A stretch of DNA of 15,219 nucleotides from Phascolarctobacterium sp. (GTDB lineage: Bacteria > Bacillota > Negativicutes > Acidaminococcales > Acidaminococcaceae). Numbering within the stretch: the first letter of the stretch is position 1; every line of letters begins with the position of its first letter. The notes beneath the pieces are model-generated. The model had not been told where the DNA came from and ran no database searches. It saw nothing but the letters and a program-made list of their open reading frames with translations. A program made the translations under genes and the position numbers. Below, piece by piece: positions 1-7,012 of the stretch. The DNA lies in contig SFCN01000050.1 of the NCBI GenBank assembly GCA_004558595.1, positions 1 through 15,219 on the forward strand, in the 5' to 3' direction.

Positions 1-1
1 A

Positions 2-271
2 GGTAGCCTGGGCGCATATTTCGTGGGCAGCACCCTTACTACCCTGATTCCCTTCCCACCCATGCAAATTCCTGTGGCGGTAGGTACAACCTATGCTTTA
101 GGTCGCGTGGTTACCGAATGGCTCAAGGCGGGCAAGCCCAAGGATATGAGTCCCTTTAAAAAGGTTTATGATGATGCTATGAATATGGCCAAGAAGAACA
201 TCGATATTTTTAAGGATAATCCCCACAAGAATGAGCCCTTAGGTGATGAAAAGCATCATTACGAGATTTAA
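2..271 (+). CDS. C-terminal fragment of a DUF697/YcjF-like (GTPase-associated) membrane protein
   Basis: The reading frame is open from the left edge, so this is the last 89 residues of a longer protein. A GTG at 23 lies inside the frame with no ribosome binding site and is probably not a start. The visible part begins with a hydrophobic, Gly- and Pro-rich stretch (about residues 1-35, containing IPFPPMQIPVAVGTTYALG). It is followed by a charged, probably helical tail rich in Lys and Asp. A hydrophobic 'IP..G' segment followed by 'TYALG...' and an amphipathic helix is typical of the DUF697 domain at the C-terminus of Era-like or YcjF/YcjX-associated GTPases. The G-domain would lie upstream, outside the window. 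The assignment rests on pattern resemblance over a short segment. The next gene starts 43 bases downstream on the same strand, so co-transcription is plausible. Confidence 0.5.
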   Translation, partial: GSLGAYFVGSTLTTLIPFPPMQIPVAVGTTYALGRVVTEWLKAGKPKDMSPFKKVYDDAMNMAKKNIDIFKDNPHKNEPLGDEKHHYEI

Positions 272-302
272 GAAACATAGAGAAGCTATGAAGCAACAAG
301 CT

Positions 303-308
303 AGGAGG
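303..308 (+). promoter_or_regulatory. Ribosome binding site that sets the start of the FAD oxidoreductase
   Basis: A perfect AGGAGG lies six bases before the ATG at 315. The alternative ATG at 309 directly abuts it and is too close. A GTG at 243 in the same frame has no Shine-Dalgarno sequence and overlaps the preceding gene. The start at 315 places MYDVAIIGGGP at the N-terminus, as expected for an FAD-binding fold. Confidence 0.8.
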
Positions 309-314
309 ATGACT

Positions 315-1697
315 ATGTATGACGTAGCCATTATCGGCGGCGGACCGGCAGCGATTTTCGCGGCCTATGAATTTGCAATAAAATATCCGGAGCTAAAGCT
401 GGTGATGCTGGAGGCTGGTAATGCCATTGATAAGCGTCACTGCCCCTTGGCGGCGAAAAAGGTGGACCATTGTATTAACTGCAAGCCCTGTAGCATTATG
501 CGTGGCTTTGGCGGCGCAGGGGCTTTTTCTGATGGCAAGTACAATTTCACTACAGAATTCGGCGGTTGGCTCAATGAATATCTGCCAGAGGAAAAGGTGA
601 TTGAGCTTATCGATTATGTGGATGAGCTGAACTGCCGTCATGGTGCGCCGGGTGAATATTTCACAACGAAAAATAGCGATATTGGTCGCAAGGCTTTGCG
701 CTATGATTTGCATTTGCTCAACGCTAAGGTGCGCCATTTGGGAACAGAAAACAACCTTGTGATTATGGAAAATATCTATAATTTCCTGTGGGAGAAGATG
801 GAAATTCGCTGTAATACAGCGGTGGAATCCATTGAAAAGCAGGAGGATGGTAGCTTTAGGCTGGCCTTAGCTGGTGGTAGCTGTGTGCAGTGCAAGTATC
901 TCATCGCGGCTCCTGGCCGTGCCGGCGCGGAATGGTACACCGAAGAATGTCGCAAGTTAGGCCTGTCCTTCATCAATAACCAAGTTGATATTGGCGTACG
1001 GGTGGAGGTGCCTGCAGATGTATTTAAGCATATTACGGACGAGGTTTATGAGGCGAAGATTCTCTATCGCACTCAGACCTATAACGATATGGTGCGCACC
1101 TTCTGCATGAATCCCTATGGCTATGTAGTAGCGGAAAATACCGATGGCATTATCACTGTTAACGGCCATAGCTATCGTGACCCGAAGCTGCACAGTAAGA
1201 ATACTAATTTCGCTCTCTTGGTAAGCAGCAAGTTTACTGAGCCCTTCCATGAGCCCTTGCAATATGGTAAGCGTATCGCTTCCTTCTCTAACATGCTGGG
1301 CGGTGGCGTGTTAGTGCAGCGCTTTGGCGATTTAGTCAAGGGGCGTCGTACTAACGAAAAGAGGCTTTTAAAGAGCTTTACCAAGCCCACTCTTTCTGCA
1401 ACACCGGGAGATTTAAGCTTGGTCTTGCCTAAACGGCAGTTAGATGATATCATTGAGATGATATATGCTCTAGATAAGATTGCTCCGGGTATGGCCAATG
1501 CTGATACCCTGCTTTATGGTGTTGAGGTGAAGTTCTATAGTGCGCGCTTAGAGCTGGACGGCAATTTGGAAACGAAGATTCCCAATATGTTTGCCGTAGG
1601 CGATGGCGCAGGCATTACAAGGGGACTGTCCCAAGCCAGTGCTTCCGGTGTGTGGGTGGCCCGAGTAATCGGTGAGCGTATAAAAGAAAAAGCATAA
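315..1697 (+). CDS. FAD-dependent oxidoreductase, COG2509-like, with CxxCxxC cluster
   Basis: This is a 460-residue flavoprotein of the group annotated as 'NAD(P)/FAD-dependent oxidoreductase' or COG2509. A Rossmann dinucleotide-binding motif is at the extreme N-terminus (GGGPAA, residues 8-13). It is followed by the acidic residue ending beta-2 (MLEAG, Glu33). A Cys cluster follows (C43, then C53-x2-C56-x2-C59) and runs straight into a Gly-rich FAD-contact segment, GFGGAGAFSDGK (residues 64-75). Near the C-terminus, MFAVGDGAG is the second FAD-binding motif, followed by an ASASG helix start. There is no signal peptide or membrane segment, so it should be cytoplasmic. The physiological substrate of this family is not settled, and I assign none. 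The gene lies 43 bases after the DUF697-like gene and 24 bases before a small membrane protein, so it is probably part of a short operon. It is full length and intact. Confidence 0.8.
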   Translation: MYDVAIIGGGPAAIFAAYEFAIKYPELKLVMLEAGNAIDKRHCPLAAKKVDHCINCKPCSIMRGFGGAGAFSDGKYNFTTEFGGWLNEYLPEEKVIELIDYVDELNCRHGAPGEYFTTKNSDIGRKALRYDLHLLNAKVRHLGTENNLVIMENIYNFLWEKMEIRCNTAVESIEKQEDGSFRLALAGGSCVQCKYLIAAPGRAGAEWYTEECRKLGLSFINNQVDIGVRVEVPADVFKHITDEVYEAKILYRTQTYNDMVRTFCMNPYGYVVAENTDGIITVNGHSYRDPKLHSKNTNFALLVSSKFTEPFHEPLQYGKRIASFSNMLGGGVLVQRFGDLVKGRRTNEKRLLKSFTKPTLSATPGDLSLVLPKRQLDDIIEMIYALDKIAPGMANADTLLYGVEVKFYSARLELDGNLETKIPNMFAVGDGAGITRGLSQASASGVWVARVIGERIKEKA

Positions 1698-1721
1698 AAA
1701 TTGTAGGAAGGTGTTGTAGTA

Positions 1722-2108
1722 GTGAATTTTGAGTTTTTTGCGTTTCTAGTGTTCATGTCCTTTGTGTCCTTTGCTATTGCCTTTTTGGCTTATGCCATGG
1801 TGGTGCGTTTTATGGGCAAGGAGGGCTTCTTATCTCGCATGGGACAGATTATTCTGGTACCTGCTTGTGTAGTAATTTTTGATTTTATTTGCATCGCTGC
1901 TCCTAGCGGCTATCGTTATTTGATTGGCGGTATTCCTCTTTTGGGTGTTGCCGGCTTAGCCTTGTACTATCGCTTCGTAAAGGGCGAGGATTTTGCTAAT
2001 CCTCAAAAAACTCCTACCGAGCTGGCTCAGGCGGCAGCAGAGCCTAAAAAGTTCAGTAAAAAATCTGCTCGCATTCACGCTTCCAGAAAAAAACGTGGTC
2101 GTGAATAA
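1722..2108 (+). CDS. Small integral membrane protein with basic C-terminal tail
   Basis: I do not recognise the family. The protein has 128 residues and starts with GTG. An AGGAAGG-type ribosome binding site lies about ten bases upstream, which favours this start. Three hydrophobic stretches are visible: roughly residues 4-29, 40-60 and 66-84. The remaining 40 or so residues are hydrophilic and strongly basic, ending in a run of Lys and Arg (SARIHASRKKRGRE), so this tail probably faces the cytoplasm. The gene starts 24 bases after the FAD oxidoreductase on the same strand, and co-transcription is likely. Whether it is a membrane partner of that flavoprotein is inference only. No terminator is evident before the UspA genes. 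Confidence 0.65.
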   Translation: MNFEFFAFLVFMSFVSFAIAFLAYAMVVRFMGKEGFLSRMGQIILVPACVVIFDFICIAAPSGYRYLIGGIPLLGVAGLALYYRFVKGEDFANPQKTPTELAQAAAEPKKFSKKSARIHASRKKRGRE

Positions 2109-2210
2109 TCTTACTTAACTTGTGCTGCGCAAGCAGGAAAATTGCATCTAAAAAACGAATATATATGTAGATAGAAGCAAATTAGCGATCCATGTCTTTA
2201 GGTTATATAT

Positions 2211-2217
2211 GGAGGTG
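2211..2217 (+). promoter_or_regulatory. Ribosome binding site that sets the start of the first UspA gene
   Basis: GGAGGTG lies six bases before the ATG at 2224. An in-frame ATG at 2209 overlaps this site and has no Shine-Dalgarno sequence of its own. The start at 2224 gives MFKKILIPIDGS, the usual UspA N-terminus. Confidence 0.8.
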
Positions 2218-2223
2218 TTGTAT

Positions 2224-2661
2224 ATGTTCAAAAAAATTCTCATTCCTATTGATGGTAGCGAAGGCTCTTGGAGAGCATTGAACACGGCTGTGGAGCTGGG
2301 CAAAAAGTTCGATAGTGATTTGTTGGTTGTAAATGTAATTCAGCCCTATAATAATGCTGCGCTTTTGGCTATTCCTTTGGACCATGCTACAGTAACCCAG
2401 GGCAATAGTGAGCTGGAAAAGATTGGCGACAAGGTTTTGGAAATGGCTGAGGAAAGACTGGCTTCCTATCCTCATAAAACCGAGTATAGCCTAGAGGTTG
2501 GTCATCCCTCCGAGCGCATTATCGCGTTAGCTAAAAAGGCCAATGCAGATGCTATTGTCATCGGTAGCCGTGGCTTGTCCGGTATTGCTGAATTCTTCTT
2601 GGGCAGCGTCAGCTCCAAGGTTTCTCAATATGCATCTGTTCCCGTTTTAATCGTGAAATAA
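2224..2661 (+). CDS. Universal stress protein, UspA family (first of tandem pair)
   Basis: This is a single-domain, 145-residue cytoplasmic universal stress protein. The first beta strand carries ILIPIDGS, with the Asp that contacts nucleotide in the family. The C-terminal part holds the full ATP-binding signature G-x2-G-x9-G-S (G114, G117, G127, S128), followed by the closing strand VPVLIVK. The signature suggests it belongs to the ATP-binding branch (MJ0577-like) and not the non-binding E. coli UspA branch. Such proteins usually form dimers and are induced by starvation, redox or energy stress; the client is unknown here. A second UspA gene begins one base after the stop codon, so the two are probably translated from one message and could form heterodimers. 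I see no clear promoter in the 115-base gap upstream. Confidence 0.9.
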   Translation: MFKKILIPIDGSEGSWRALNTAVELGKKFDSDLLVVNVIQPYNNAALLAIPLDHATVTQGNSELEKIGDKVLEMAEERLASYPHKTEYSLEVGHPSERIIALAKKANADAIVIGSRGLSGIAEFFLGSVSSKVSQYASVPVLIVK

Positions 2662-2662
2662 A

Positions 2663-3079
2663 ATGCTGCACCGTATCCTGGTACCCATCGATGGTACAGA
2701 ATGTTCGTGGCGAGCTTTGGAATATGCCTGTGGGCTGGTGCAGCTGAGCGGTGGCAGTCTTGTTGTGATGACTGTGACTAAGGGACAGCATGCGGAGCCG
2801 GTGTTGGCGGCGGAGGGTGAGTCCCTTTTCGCTCATATCGGCAACGAAGTGCTGGACTCGGCCAATGCTATGCTGGCAGGCAAGGGTATTGATTGTACTT
2901 ATTTGCTAGAGAATGGGGGCAACGTGGCTGCCAGCATCTTGCAGACGGTTCAGGATGAATGCTGTGATGGCGTTGTGTTGGGCAGTCGCGGGATGGGCGT
3001 GTTGGAAGGAATCTTCCGTGGTAGTGTTAGTCAGCTGGTGCTGGAGAATGCTACTGTGCCTGTAACAATTATAAAGTAA
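2663..3079 (+). CDS. Universal stress protein, UspA family (second of tandem pair)
   Basis: This is a 138-residue single-domain UspA protein. It has RILVPIDGT at the N-terminus and the ATP-binding signature G-x2-G-x9-G-S near the C-terminus (G107, G110, G120, S121), ending VPVTIIK. It resembles its neighbour in plan but is clearly diverged in the middle third, which is richer in Cys (C15, a C-C pair just before the ATP signature, and others). It is therefore an old paralogue and not a recent duplication. The start lies one base after the stop of the first copy, and the bases before it carry no convincing Shine-Dalgarno sequence. Translation by coupling to the upstream gene is the simplest reading. 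A strong intrinsic terminator follows eight bases after the stop and closes the unit. Confidence 0.88.
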   Translation: MLHRILVPIDGTECSWRALEYACGLVQLSGGSLVVMTVTKGQHAEPVLAAEGESLFAHIGNEVLDSANAMLAGKGIDCTYLLENGGNVAASILQTVQDECCDGVVLGSRGMGVLEGIFRGSVSQLVLENATVPVTIIK

Positions 3080-3086
3080 AGCGTAC

Positions 3087-3121
3087 AAGGAGATACCGTA
3101 GCATAGGTATCTCCTTCTTTT
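3087..3121 (+). terminator. Rho-independent terminator after the UspA pair
   Basis: A perfect 11-bp stem (3087-3097 with 3106-3116) has an eight-base loop and is followed by CTTTT. It lies directly after the second UspA gene and before the next promoter, so it separates the two transcription units. Confidence 0.9.
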
Positions 3122-3160
3122 CACATCTGTAAAAATTATGTATACATTGGAATCTCAGAG

Positions 3161-3182
3161 CCCTTTTGATTTTACAAAAGGG
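3161..3182. promoter_or_regulatory. Palindrome overlapping the -35 box of the pyruvate:ferredoxin oxidoreductase promoter; candidate operator
   Basis: A perfect 8-bp inverted repeat, CCCTTTTG (3161-3168) and CAAAAGGG (3175-3182), is separated by six bases. It covers the TTTACA -35 element (3171-3176). The position would let a bound dimeric repressor block RNA polymerase. It lacks a terminator-like T tract and lies upstream of the transcription start, so it should act as DNA and not RNA. I do not recognise the motif as a named regulator's site. Confidence 0.45.
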
Positions 3183-3199
3183 TGTAGATAGTGTATACT
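3171..3199 (+). promoter_or_regulatory. Sigma-70-type promoter for the pyruvate:ferredoxin oxidoreductase gene
   Basis: The -35 box is TTTACA (3171-3176) and the -10 box is TATACT (3194-3199), each five of six to consensus, with an ideal 17-base spacer. Transcription would start near 3206, giving a leader of about 75 bases. It lies just downstream of the UspA terminator, so the gene has its own promoter. Confidence 0.8.
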
Positions 3200-3208
3200 A
3201 AATTTACT

Positions 3209-3226
3209 GGTGGGAGCAATCCTGCC
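3209..3226 (+). promoter_or_regulatory. Leader hairpin with GNRA-type loop
   Basis: A 7-bp stem (3209-3215 with 3220-3226, including two adjacent G-U pairs) closes a GCAA tetraloop. It would begin within a few bases of the predicted transcript 5' end. A hairpin at the very 5' end of an mRNA commonly protects against decay; that role here is inference. It is too small to call a riboswitch. Confidence 0.35.
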
Positions 3227-3281
3227 TTTAGATAAGGTCAAGCTTTAAATTTTTTAGAGATAATAGAAAGAAGGGAATTTA

Positions 3282-6200
3282 ATGGCAAAAATGAAAACCA
3301 TGGATGGCAACACAGCTGCTGCGCATATCGCCTATGCTTTTACTGATGTTGCTTGTATCTATCCTATTACTCCGTCCTCTCCTATGGCTGAGGTAGTGGA
3401 TGAATGGTCTGCTCAAGGTAGAAAGAACCTTTTCGGTCAACAGGTTCGTGTTGTAGAAATGCAATCCGAGGCTGGCGCTGCCGGCGCCGTACACGGCTCC
3501 CTGCAGGCTGGTGCGTTGACTACCACCTTCACCGCTTCTCAAGGCCTTCTGTTAATGATTCCTAACATGTATAAAATTGCCGGTGAATTGCTGCCCGGTG
3601 TTTTCCATGTTTCCGCTCGCGCTTTGGCCGCCAGCTCCTTGAATATTTTTGGTGATCATCAGGACGTTATGGCTTGCCGTCAAACAGGCTTTGCTATGCT
3701 GGCTGAATCCTCCGTACAAGAGGTTATGGACTTGGCCGCTGTGGCTCATTTGACTGCAATTAAGAGCCGCGTGCCCTTCCTGAACTTCTTCGATGGCTTC
3801 CGTACCTCCCACGAAATCCAAAAGATTGAGGTTATGGATTACGAGGATTTGGATAAGCTGCTGGATAAGGAGGCTGTGGATGCCTTCCGTAAGCGTTCCT
3901 TGAATCCTGACAATCCTGTTCAACGTGGTAGCGCGCAAAATCCGGATATTTATTTCCAAACTCGTGAGACTGTTAACTCCTACTATGAAGCAGTTCCTGC
4001 TATGGTAGAGGAATATATGGCCGAGATCTCTAAGATCACTGGTCGTGAGTATCATCTGTTCAACTATTATGGCGCTCCCGATGCTGAAAACATTATCGTA
4101 GCTATGGGCTCCGGCTGTGACACTGCTCGCACTGTGGCCGAGGCTCTGAATAAGGAAGGTCAAAAGGTTGGCGTGCTGGTAGTACATCTGTATCGTCCCT
4201 TCGCTTTTGATGCCTTCATGAAGGCTATTCCTGAGACTGTAAAACGCATCGCTGTTCTGGATCGCACCAAGGAGCCTGGTTCCTTAGGCGAGCCTCTGTA
4301 TTTGGATGTTCGCGCAGCCTTCTACAACAGCGACCGCAAGCCCCTCATCATCGGTGGTCGTTATGGCTTGGGCTCCAAGGATCCCCTGCCGCGTGATATC
4401 GAAGCGGTATTTGCCAATCTGGCAGCTGCTGAACCGAAGAACAACTTTACCGTTGGCATCGTAGATGATGTTACTAATACTTCCCTGCCTGCTGGTAGAG
4501 ACCTCGAGGTTGTTCCCGAAGGCACCACCGCCTGCAAGTTCTGGGGTCTGGGTTCCGATGGTACAGTTGGCGCTAACAAGAACTCCATTAAGATTATCGG
4601 CGACCACACCGATATGTATGCCCAAGGCTACTTCTTCTATGATTCCAAGAAGTCCGGTGGCATCACCGTATCCCACTTGCGTTTTGGCAAGACTCCGATT
4701 CAAGCTCCTTATTTGATTGATGCTGCTGACTTTGTAGCGGTACACAAGTCCTCTTATGTACATTCCTACGATGTTGTAGCTGGTATTAAAAAGGGTGGTA
4801 CCCTGCTGCTGAACTGCGAATGGACTGCTGAAGAATTAAGCGAGCAGTTGCCTGCAGCTATGAAGCAATATATTGCCAAGAATAATATCAATCTGTATAT
4901 TATCGACGCTGTGAAGATTGGTAAGGAAATTGGCTTAGGCGCTCGCATTAACATGGTTATGCAGGCTGCTTTCTTTAAGTTGGCTAATATCATTCCTATT
5001 GATGAAGCAGTGAAGTATATGAAGGATGCTATTGACCATTCCTATGGCAAGAAGGGTCAAGCGATTGTCGATATGAACTATGCTGCTGTTGACGCCGGCG
5101 TTAACGCTGTTGTGAAGGTAGAGATTCCTGCTGATTGGGCAAATGCTGTTGAGACTAAGGCTGCTGCTAAGACCGGCAATGATTTCGTCGATAAGATTAT
5201 GGTTCCCATGAACCGTCTGGAAGGCGACAAGCTTACTGTTGGCGATTTGATGTCCGTTAACGACGGCACCTTCCCCAGCGGCACCTCTGCTTACGAAAAA
5301 CGCGGTGTTGCTCTGGATGTTCCTGAATGGAATCCTGATACCTGTATCCAATGTAACCAATGCGCCTTTGTTTGCCCCCACGCTGCTATCCGCCCCGTAC
5401 TGATGGATGAGGCTGAGGCTGCTGCTGCTCCGGAAATTATGGCTAAGAAGCCTGCTATCGGCGCTAAGGGCATGACCTTTACTATTAATGTTTCTCCGCT
5501 GGATTGCTTGGGCTGCGGCAACTGTGCTCAGGTTTGCCCGGCTCCGAAGGGCAAGGCTCTGGTTATGAAGCCGCTGGATACCCAACTGGCTAAGGCTGAG
5601 GCTTGGGAATATGCAACTAAGAAGGTTGCTGTGAAGCCCAATCCTGTAAACAAATACACCATGAAGGGCTGCCAATTCGAAGAGCCCTTGCTGGAGTTCT
5701 CCGGTGCTTGCGCAGGCTGCGGCGAAACTCCGTATGCGAAGCTGGTAACCCAGCTCTTTGGTGACCGCATGATGGTAGCCAATGCTACCGGCTGCTCCTC
5801 TATTTGGGGTGCCTCCGCTCCCTCCATGCCCTATACTAAGAATGCGGCTGGTCATGGCCCCGCTTGGGCTAACTCCCTCTTCGAGGATAACGCCGAGTAT
5901 GGCTTAGGTATGTACATCGGCGTTGCCCAAAACCGCGCTAAGATTGCGGACATTATCACCGAAGCCTTGACCAAGGATATTCCTGCTGATTTGAAGGCTG
6001 CGATGGAAGCATGGTTGGCAGGCAAAGAGGATGGCGAGGGCTCTCGTGAGCGCGCTGATGCTCTGGAAGCTGCAGTAGCTGCCCACAAGGATGAGTGCGG
6101 TACCTGCGCTGCCTTGTATGAAATGAAGCAATACTTTGTGAAACGCTCCAACTGGATCTTCGGCGGCGACGGCTGGTCCTATGATATTGGTTACGGCGGT

Positions 6201-6794
6201 GTTGACCATGTTCTGGCATCCGGTGAAGATGTAAATATTATGGTCTTCGATACCGAGGTATATTCTAATACAGGCGGCCAATCCTCCAAGGCTACTCCTA
6301 CTGCGGCAGTTGCTAAGTTCGCTGCCAGCGGCAAGAAGACTAAGAAGAAGGATCTTGGCATGATGGCTATGAGCTATGGCTATGTTTATGTAGCTCAAGT
6401 CGCTATGGGCTATGACAAGAACCAGCTGCTGAAGGCTCTGAAGGAAGCAGAGGCATATCATGGTCCGTCCCTGATTATCTGCTATGCTCCTTGCATTAAC
6501 CACGGCTTGAAGGCTGGCATGGGCTGCAGCCAATTGGAAGAGAAGCGTGCGGTTGAGTGCGGCTATTGGGCAACTTATCGTTATAATCCGGAGCTGAAGG
6601 CTCAGGGCAAGAATCCCTTTAGCCTGGATTCTAAGGAGCCCACTGGTAATTTCCGTGAGTTCTTGATGGGCGAGGTTCGCTTTAGCTCTTTACAGAAGAC
6701 TTTCCCGGAGACTGCTGAGGCATTGTTCGAGAAGACGGAGGCGGATGCAAAGGCTCGCTTAGAGGGATATAAGAAGCTTGCGGCACAAGAGTAA
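3282..6794 (+). CDS. nifJ: Pyruvate:ferredoxin (flavodoxin) oxidoreductase, single-chain
   Basis: It catalyses pyruvate + CoA + oxidised ferredoxin to acetyl-CoA + CO2 + reduced ferredoxin, the main anaerobic pyruvate-oxidising step in the cytoplasm. The 1170 residues match the usual single-chain homodimeric enzyme, with alpha, gamma, delta and beta parts fused. In order: a pyrimidine-binding transketolase-like domain at the N-terminus (CIYPITPSSPMAE, and GSLQAGALTTTFTASQG); domain II to about residue 415; the gamma domain to about 630; a ferredoxin domain with two 4Fe-4S motifs (C688/691/694/698 and C742/745/748/752, each followed by Pro); and a thiamine diphosphate domain. The last has C810-A-G-C813 ligands for the proximal cluster and the cofactor motif GGDGWSYDIGYGG (Asp963) leading to YSNTGGQ. 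All key residues are present. AAGGGA at 3271-3276 is the ribosome binding site. It stands alone between its own promoter and terminator. 'porA' and 'por' are used as alternative symbols. Confidence 0.97.
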   Translation: MAKMKTMDGNTAAAHIAYAFTDVACIYPITPSSPMAEVVDEWSAQGRKNLFGQQVRVVEMQSEAGAAGAVHGSLQAGALTTTFTASQGLLLMIPNMYKIAGELLPGVFHVSARALAASSLNIFGDHQDVMACRQTGFAMLAESSVQEVMDLAAVAHLTAIKSRVPFLNFFDGFRTSHEIQKIEVMDYEDLDKLLDKEAVDAFRKRSLNPDNPVQRGSAQNPDIYFQTRETVNSYYEAVPAMVEEYMAEISKITGREYHLFNYYGAPDAENIIVAMGSGCDTARTVAEALNKEGQKVGVLVVHLYRPFAFDAFMKAIPETVKRIAVLDRTKEPGSLGEPLYLDVRAAFYNSDRKPLIIGGRYGLGSKDPLPRDIEAVFANLAAAEPKNNFTVGIVDDVTNTSLPAGRDLEVVPEGTTACKFWGLGSDGTVGANKNSIKIIGDHTDMYAQGYFFYDSKKSGGITVSHLRFGKTPIQAPYLIDAADFVAVHKSSYVHSYDVVAGIKKGGTLLLNCEWTAEELSEQLPAAMKQYIAKNNINLYIIDAVKIGKEIGLGARINMVMQAAFFKLANIIPIDEAVKYMKDAIDHSYGKKGQAIVDMNYAAVDAGVNAVVKVEIPADWANAVETKAAAKTGNDFVDKIMVPMNRLEGDKLTVGDLMSVNDGTFPSGTSAYEKRGVALDVPEWNPDTCIQCNQCAFVCPHAAIRPVLMDEAEAAAAPEIMAKKPAIGAKGMTFTINVSPLDCLGCGNCAQVCPAPKGKALVMKPLDTQLAKAEAWEYATKKVAVKPNPVNKYTMKGCQFEEPLLEFSGACAGCGETPYAKLVTQLFGDRMMVANATGCSSIWGASAPSMPYTKNAAGHGPAWANSLFEDNAEYGLGMYIGVAQNRAKIADIITEALTKDIPADLKAAMEAWLAGKEDGEGSRERADALEAAVAAHKDECGTCAALYEMKQYFVKRSNWIFGGDGWSYDIGYGGVDHVLASGEDVNIMVFDTEVYSNTGGQSSKATPTAAVAKFAASGKKTKKKDLGMMAMSYGYVYVAQVAMGYDKNQLLKALKEAEAYHGPSLIICYAPCINHGLKAGMGCSQLEEKRAVECGYWATYRYNPELKAQGKNPFSLDSKEPTGNFREFLMGEVRFSSLQKTFPETAEALFEKTEADAKARLEGYKKLAAQE

Positions 6795-6815
6795 TTGCAT
6801 AGTATAGTTGGCTTT

Positions 6816-6846
6816 GGCTGTACCACTTTATGTGGTACAGCCTTTT
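6816..6846 (+). terminator. Rho-independent terminator after the pyruvate:ferredoxin oxidoreductase gene
   Basis: A perfect 11-bp GC-rich stem (6816-6826 with 6832-6842) has a TTTAT loop and is followed by TTTT. It sits 21 bases after the stop codon and ends the single-gene unit. Confidence 0.92.
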
Positions 6847-6865
6847 GTGTTATTTTGCGTTATAG

Positions 6866-6930
6866 AAAAAGTCAATAGGTAACATCCTGCTCGCGAGTAA
6901 AGCTCGCTGGATGTTACCTATTGACTTTTT
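6866..6930. repeat. Long perfect inverted repeat (copy A) between the oxidoreductase gene and polA
   Basis: Two 22-base arms (6866-6887 and 6909-6930) are perfectly complementary, with a 21-base centre. A further 5-bp inner stem (6893-6897 with 6903-6907) can form in the centre. The outer ends are A5/T5, so RNA from either strand would end in a U tract, and it could act as a second, bidirectional terminator. It is far longer than the terminator 20 bases upstream. Its arm sequence recurs in degenerate form at 6952-7004, which suggests a dispersed palindromic repeat and not only a terminator. Confidence 0.8.
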
Positions 6931-6951
6931 ATAGTGAGTGAATGATGTTCA

Positions 6952-7004
6952 GAAAAAGTAATTGGCAACATTTTGCTCACCAGCTGTTGTGGATTTACTT
7001 TTTC
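6952..7004. repeat. Imperfect inverted repeat (copy B), related to copy A
   Basis: The outer stem is ten base pairs (GAAAAAGTAA at 6952-6961 with TTACTTTTTC at 6995-7004). After a small internal loop there is an inner 5-bp stem (CAACA 6966-6970 with TGTTG 6985-6989). The left arm aligns with the left arm of copy A: both read GAAAAAGT, then an A/T/G-rich stretch, then AACAT and, after three or four bases, GCTC. The flanks are also loosely inverted (TATAGTGAGTGAA near 6931 against TTCACACTATA at 7013-7023). The right flank runs into the polA promoter region. Confidence 0.65.
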
Positions 7005-7012
7005 AGTTTATG

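Noticed and set aside
243..314. Longer N-terminus for the FAD oxidoreductase from the GTG at 243
   Set aside because: It overlaps the preceding gene, lacks a ribosome binding site and would put 24 basic residues before the Rossmann motif. AGGAGG at 303-308 supports 315.
2109..2223. Possible promoter or terminator between the small membrane protein and the UspA pair
   Set aside because: The CTTGTG/CGCAAG hairpin near 2118 has only six pairs and no T tract, and no -35/-10 pair with acceptable spacing stands out. The gap is AT-rich but I cannot support a site.
3138..3147. The palindrome ATGTATACAT upstream of the oxidoreductase promoter
   Set aside because: A ten-base AT-rich palindrome is likely by chance. 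A shared GTATAC near the -10 box is too short to argue for a second operator.
3200..3281. Riboswitch or T-box in the oxidoreductase leader
   Set aside because: The leader is only about 75 bases, has one small hairpin, no T-box GGTGG antiterminator context and no terminator before the start codon.
4935..5855. A 306-codon minus-strand open frame opposite the pyruvate:ferredoxin oxidoreductase gene
   Set aside because: It lies wholly within a confidently identified gene, has no recognisable motif, and is explained by the codon bias of the sense strand. Other long antisense frames at 3552-4187, 4284-4763 and 5904-6533 are rejected for the same reason.
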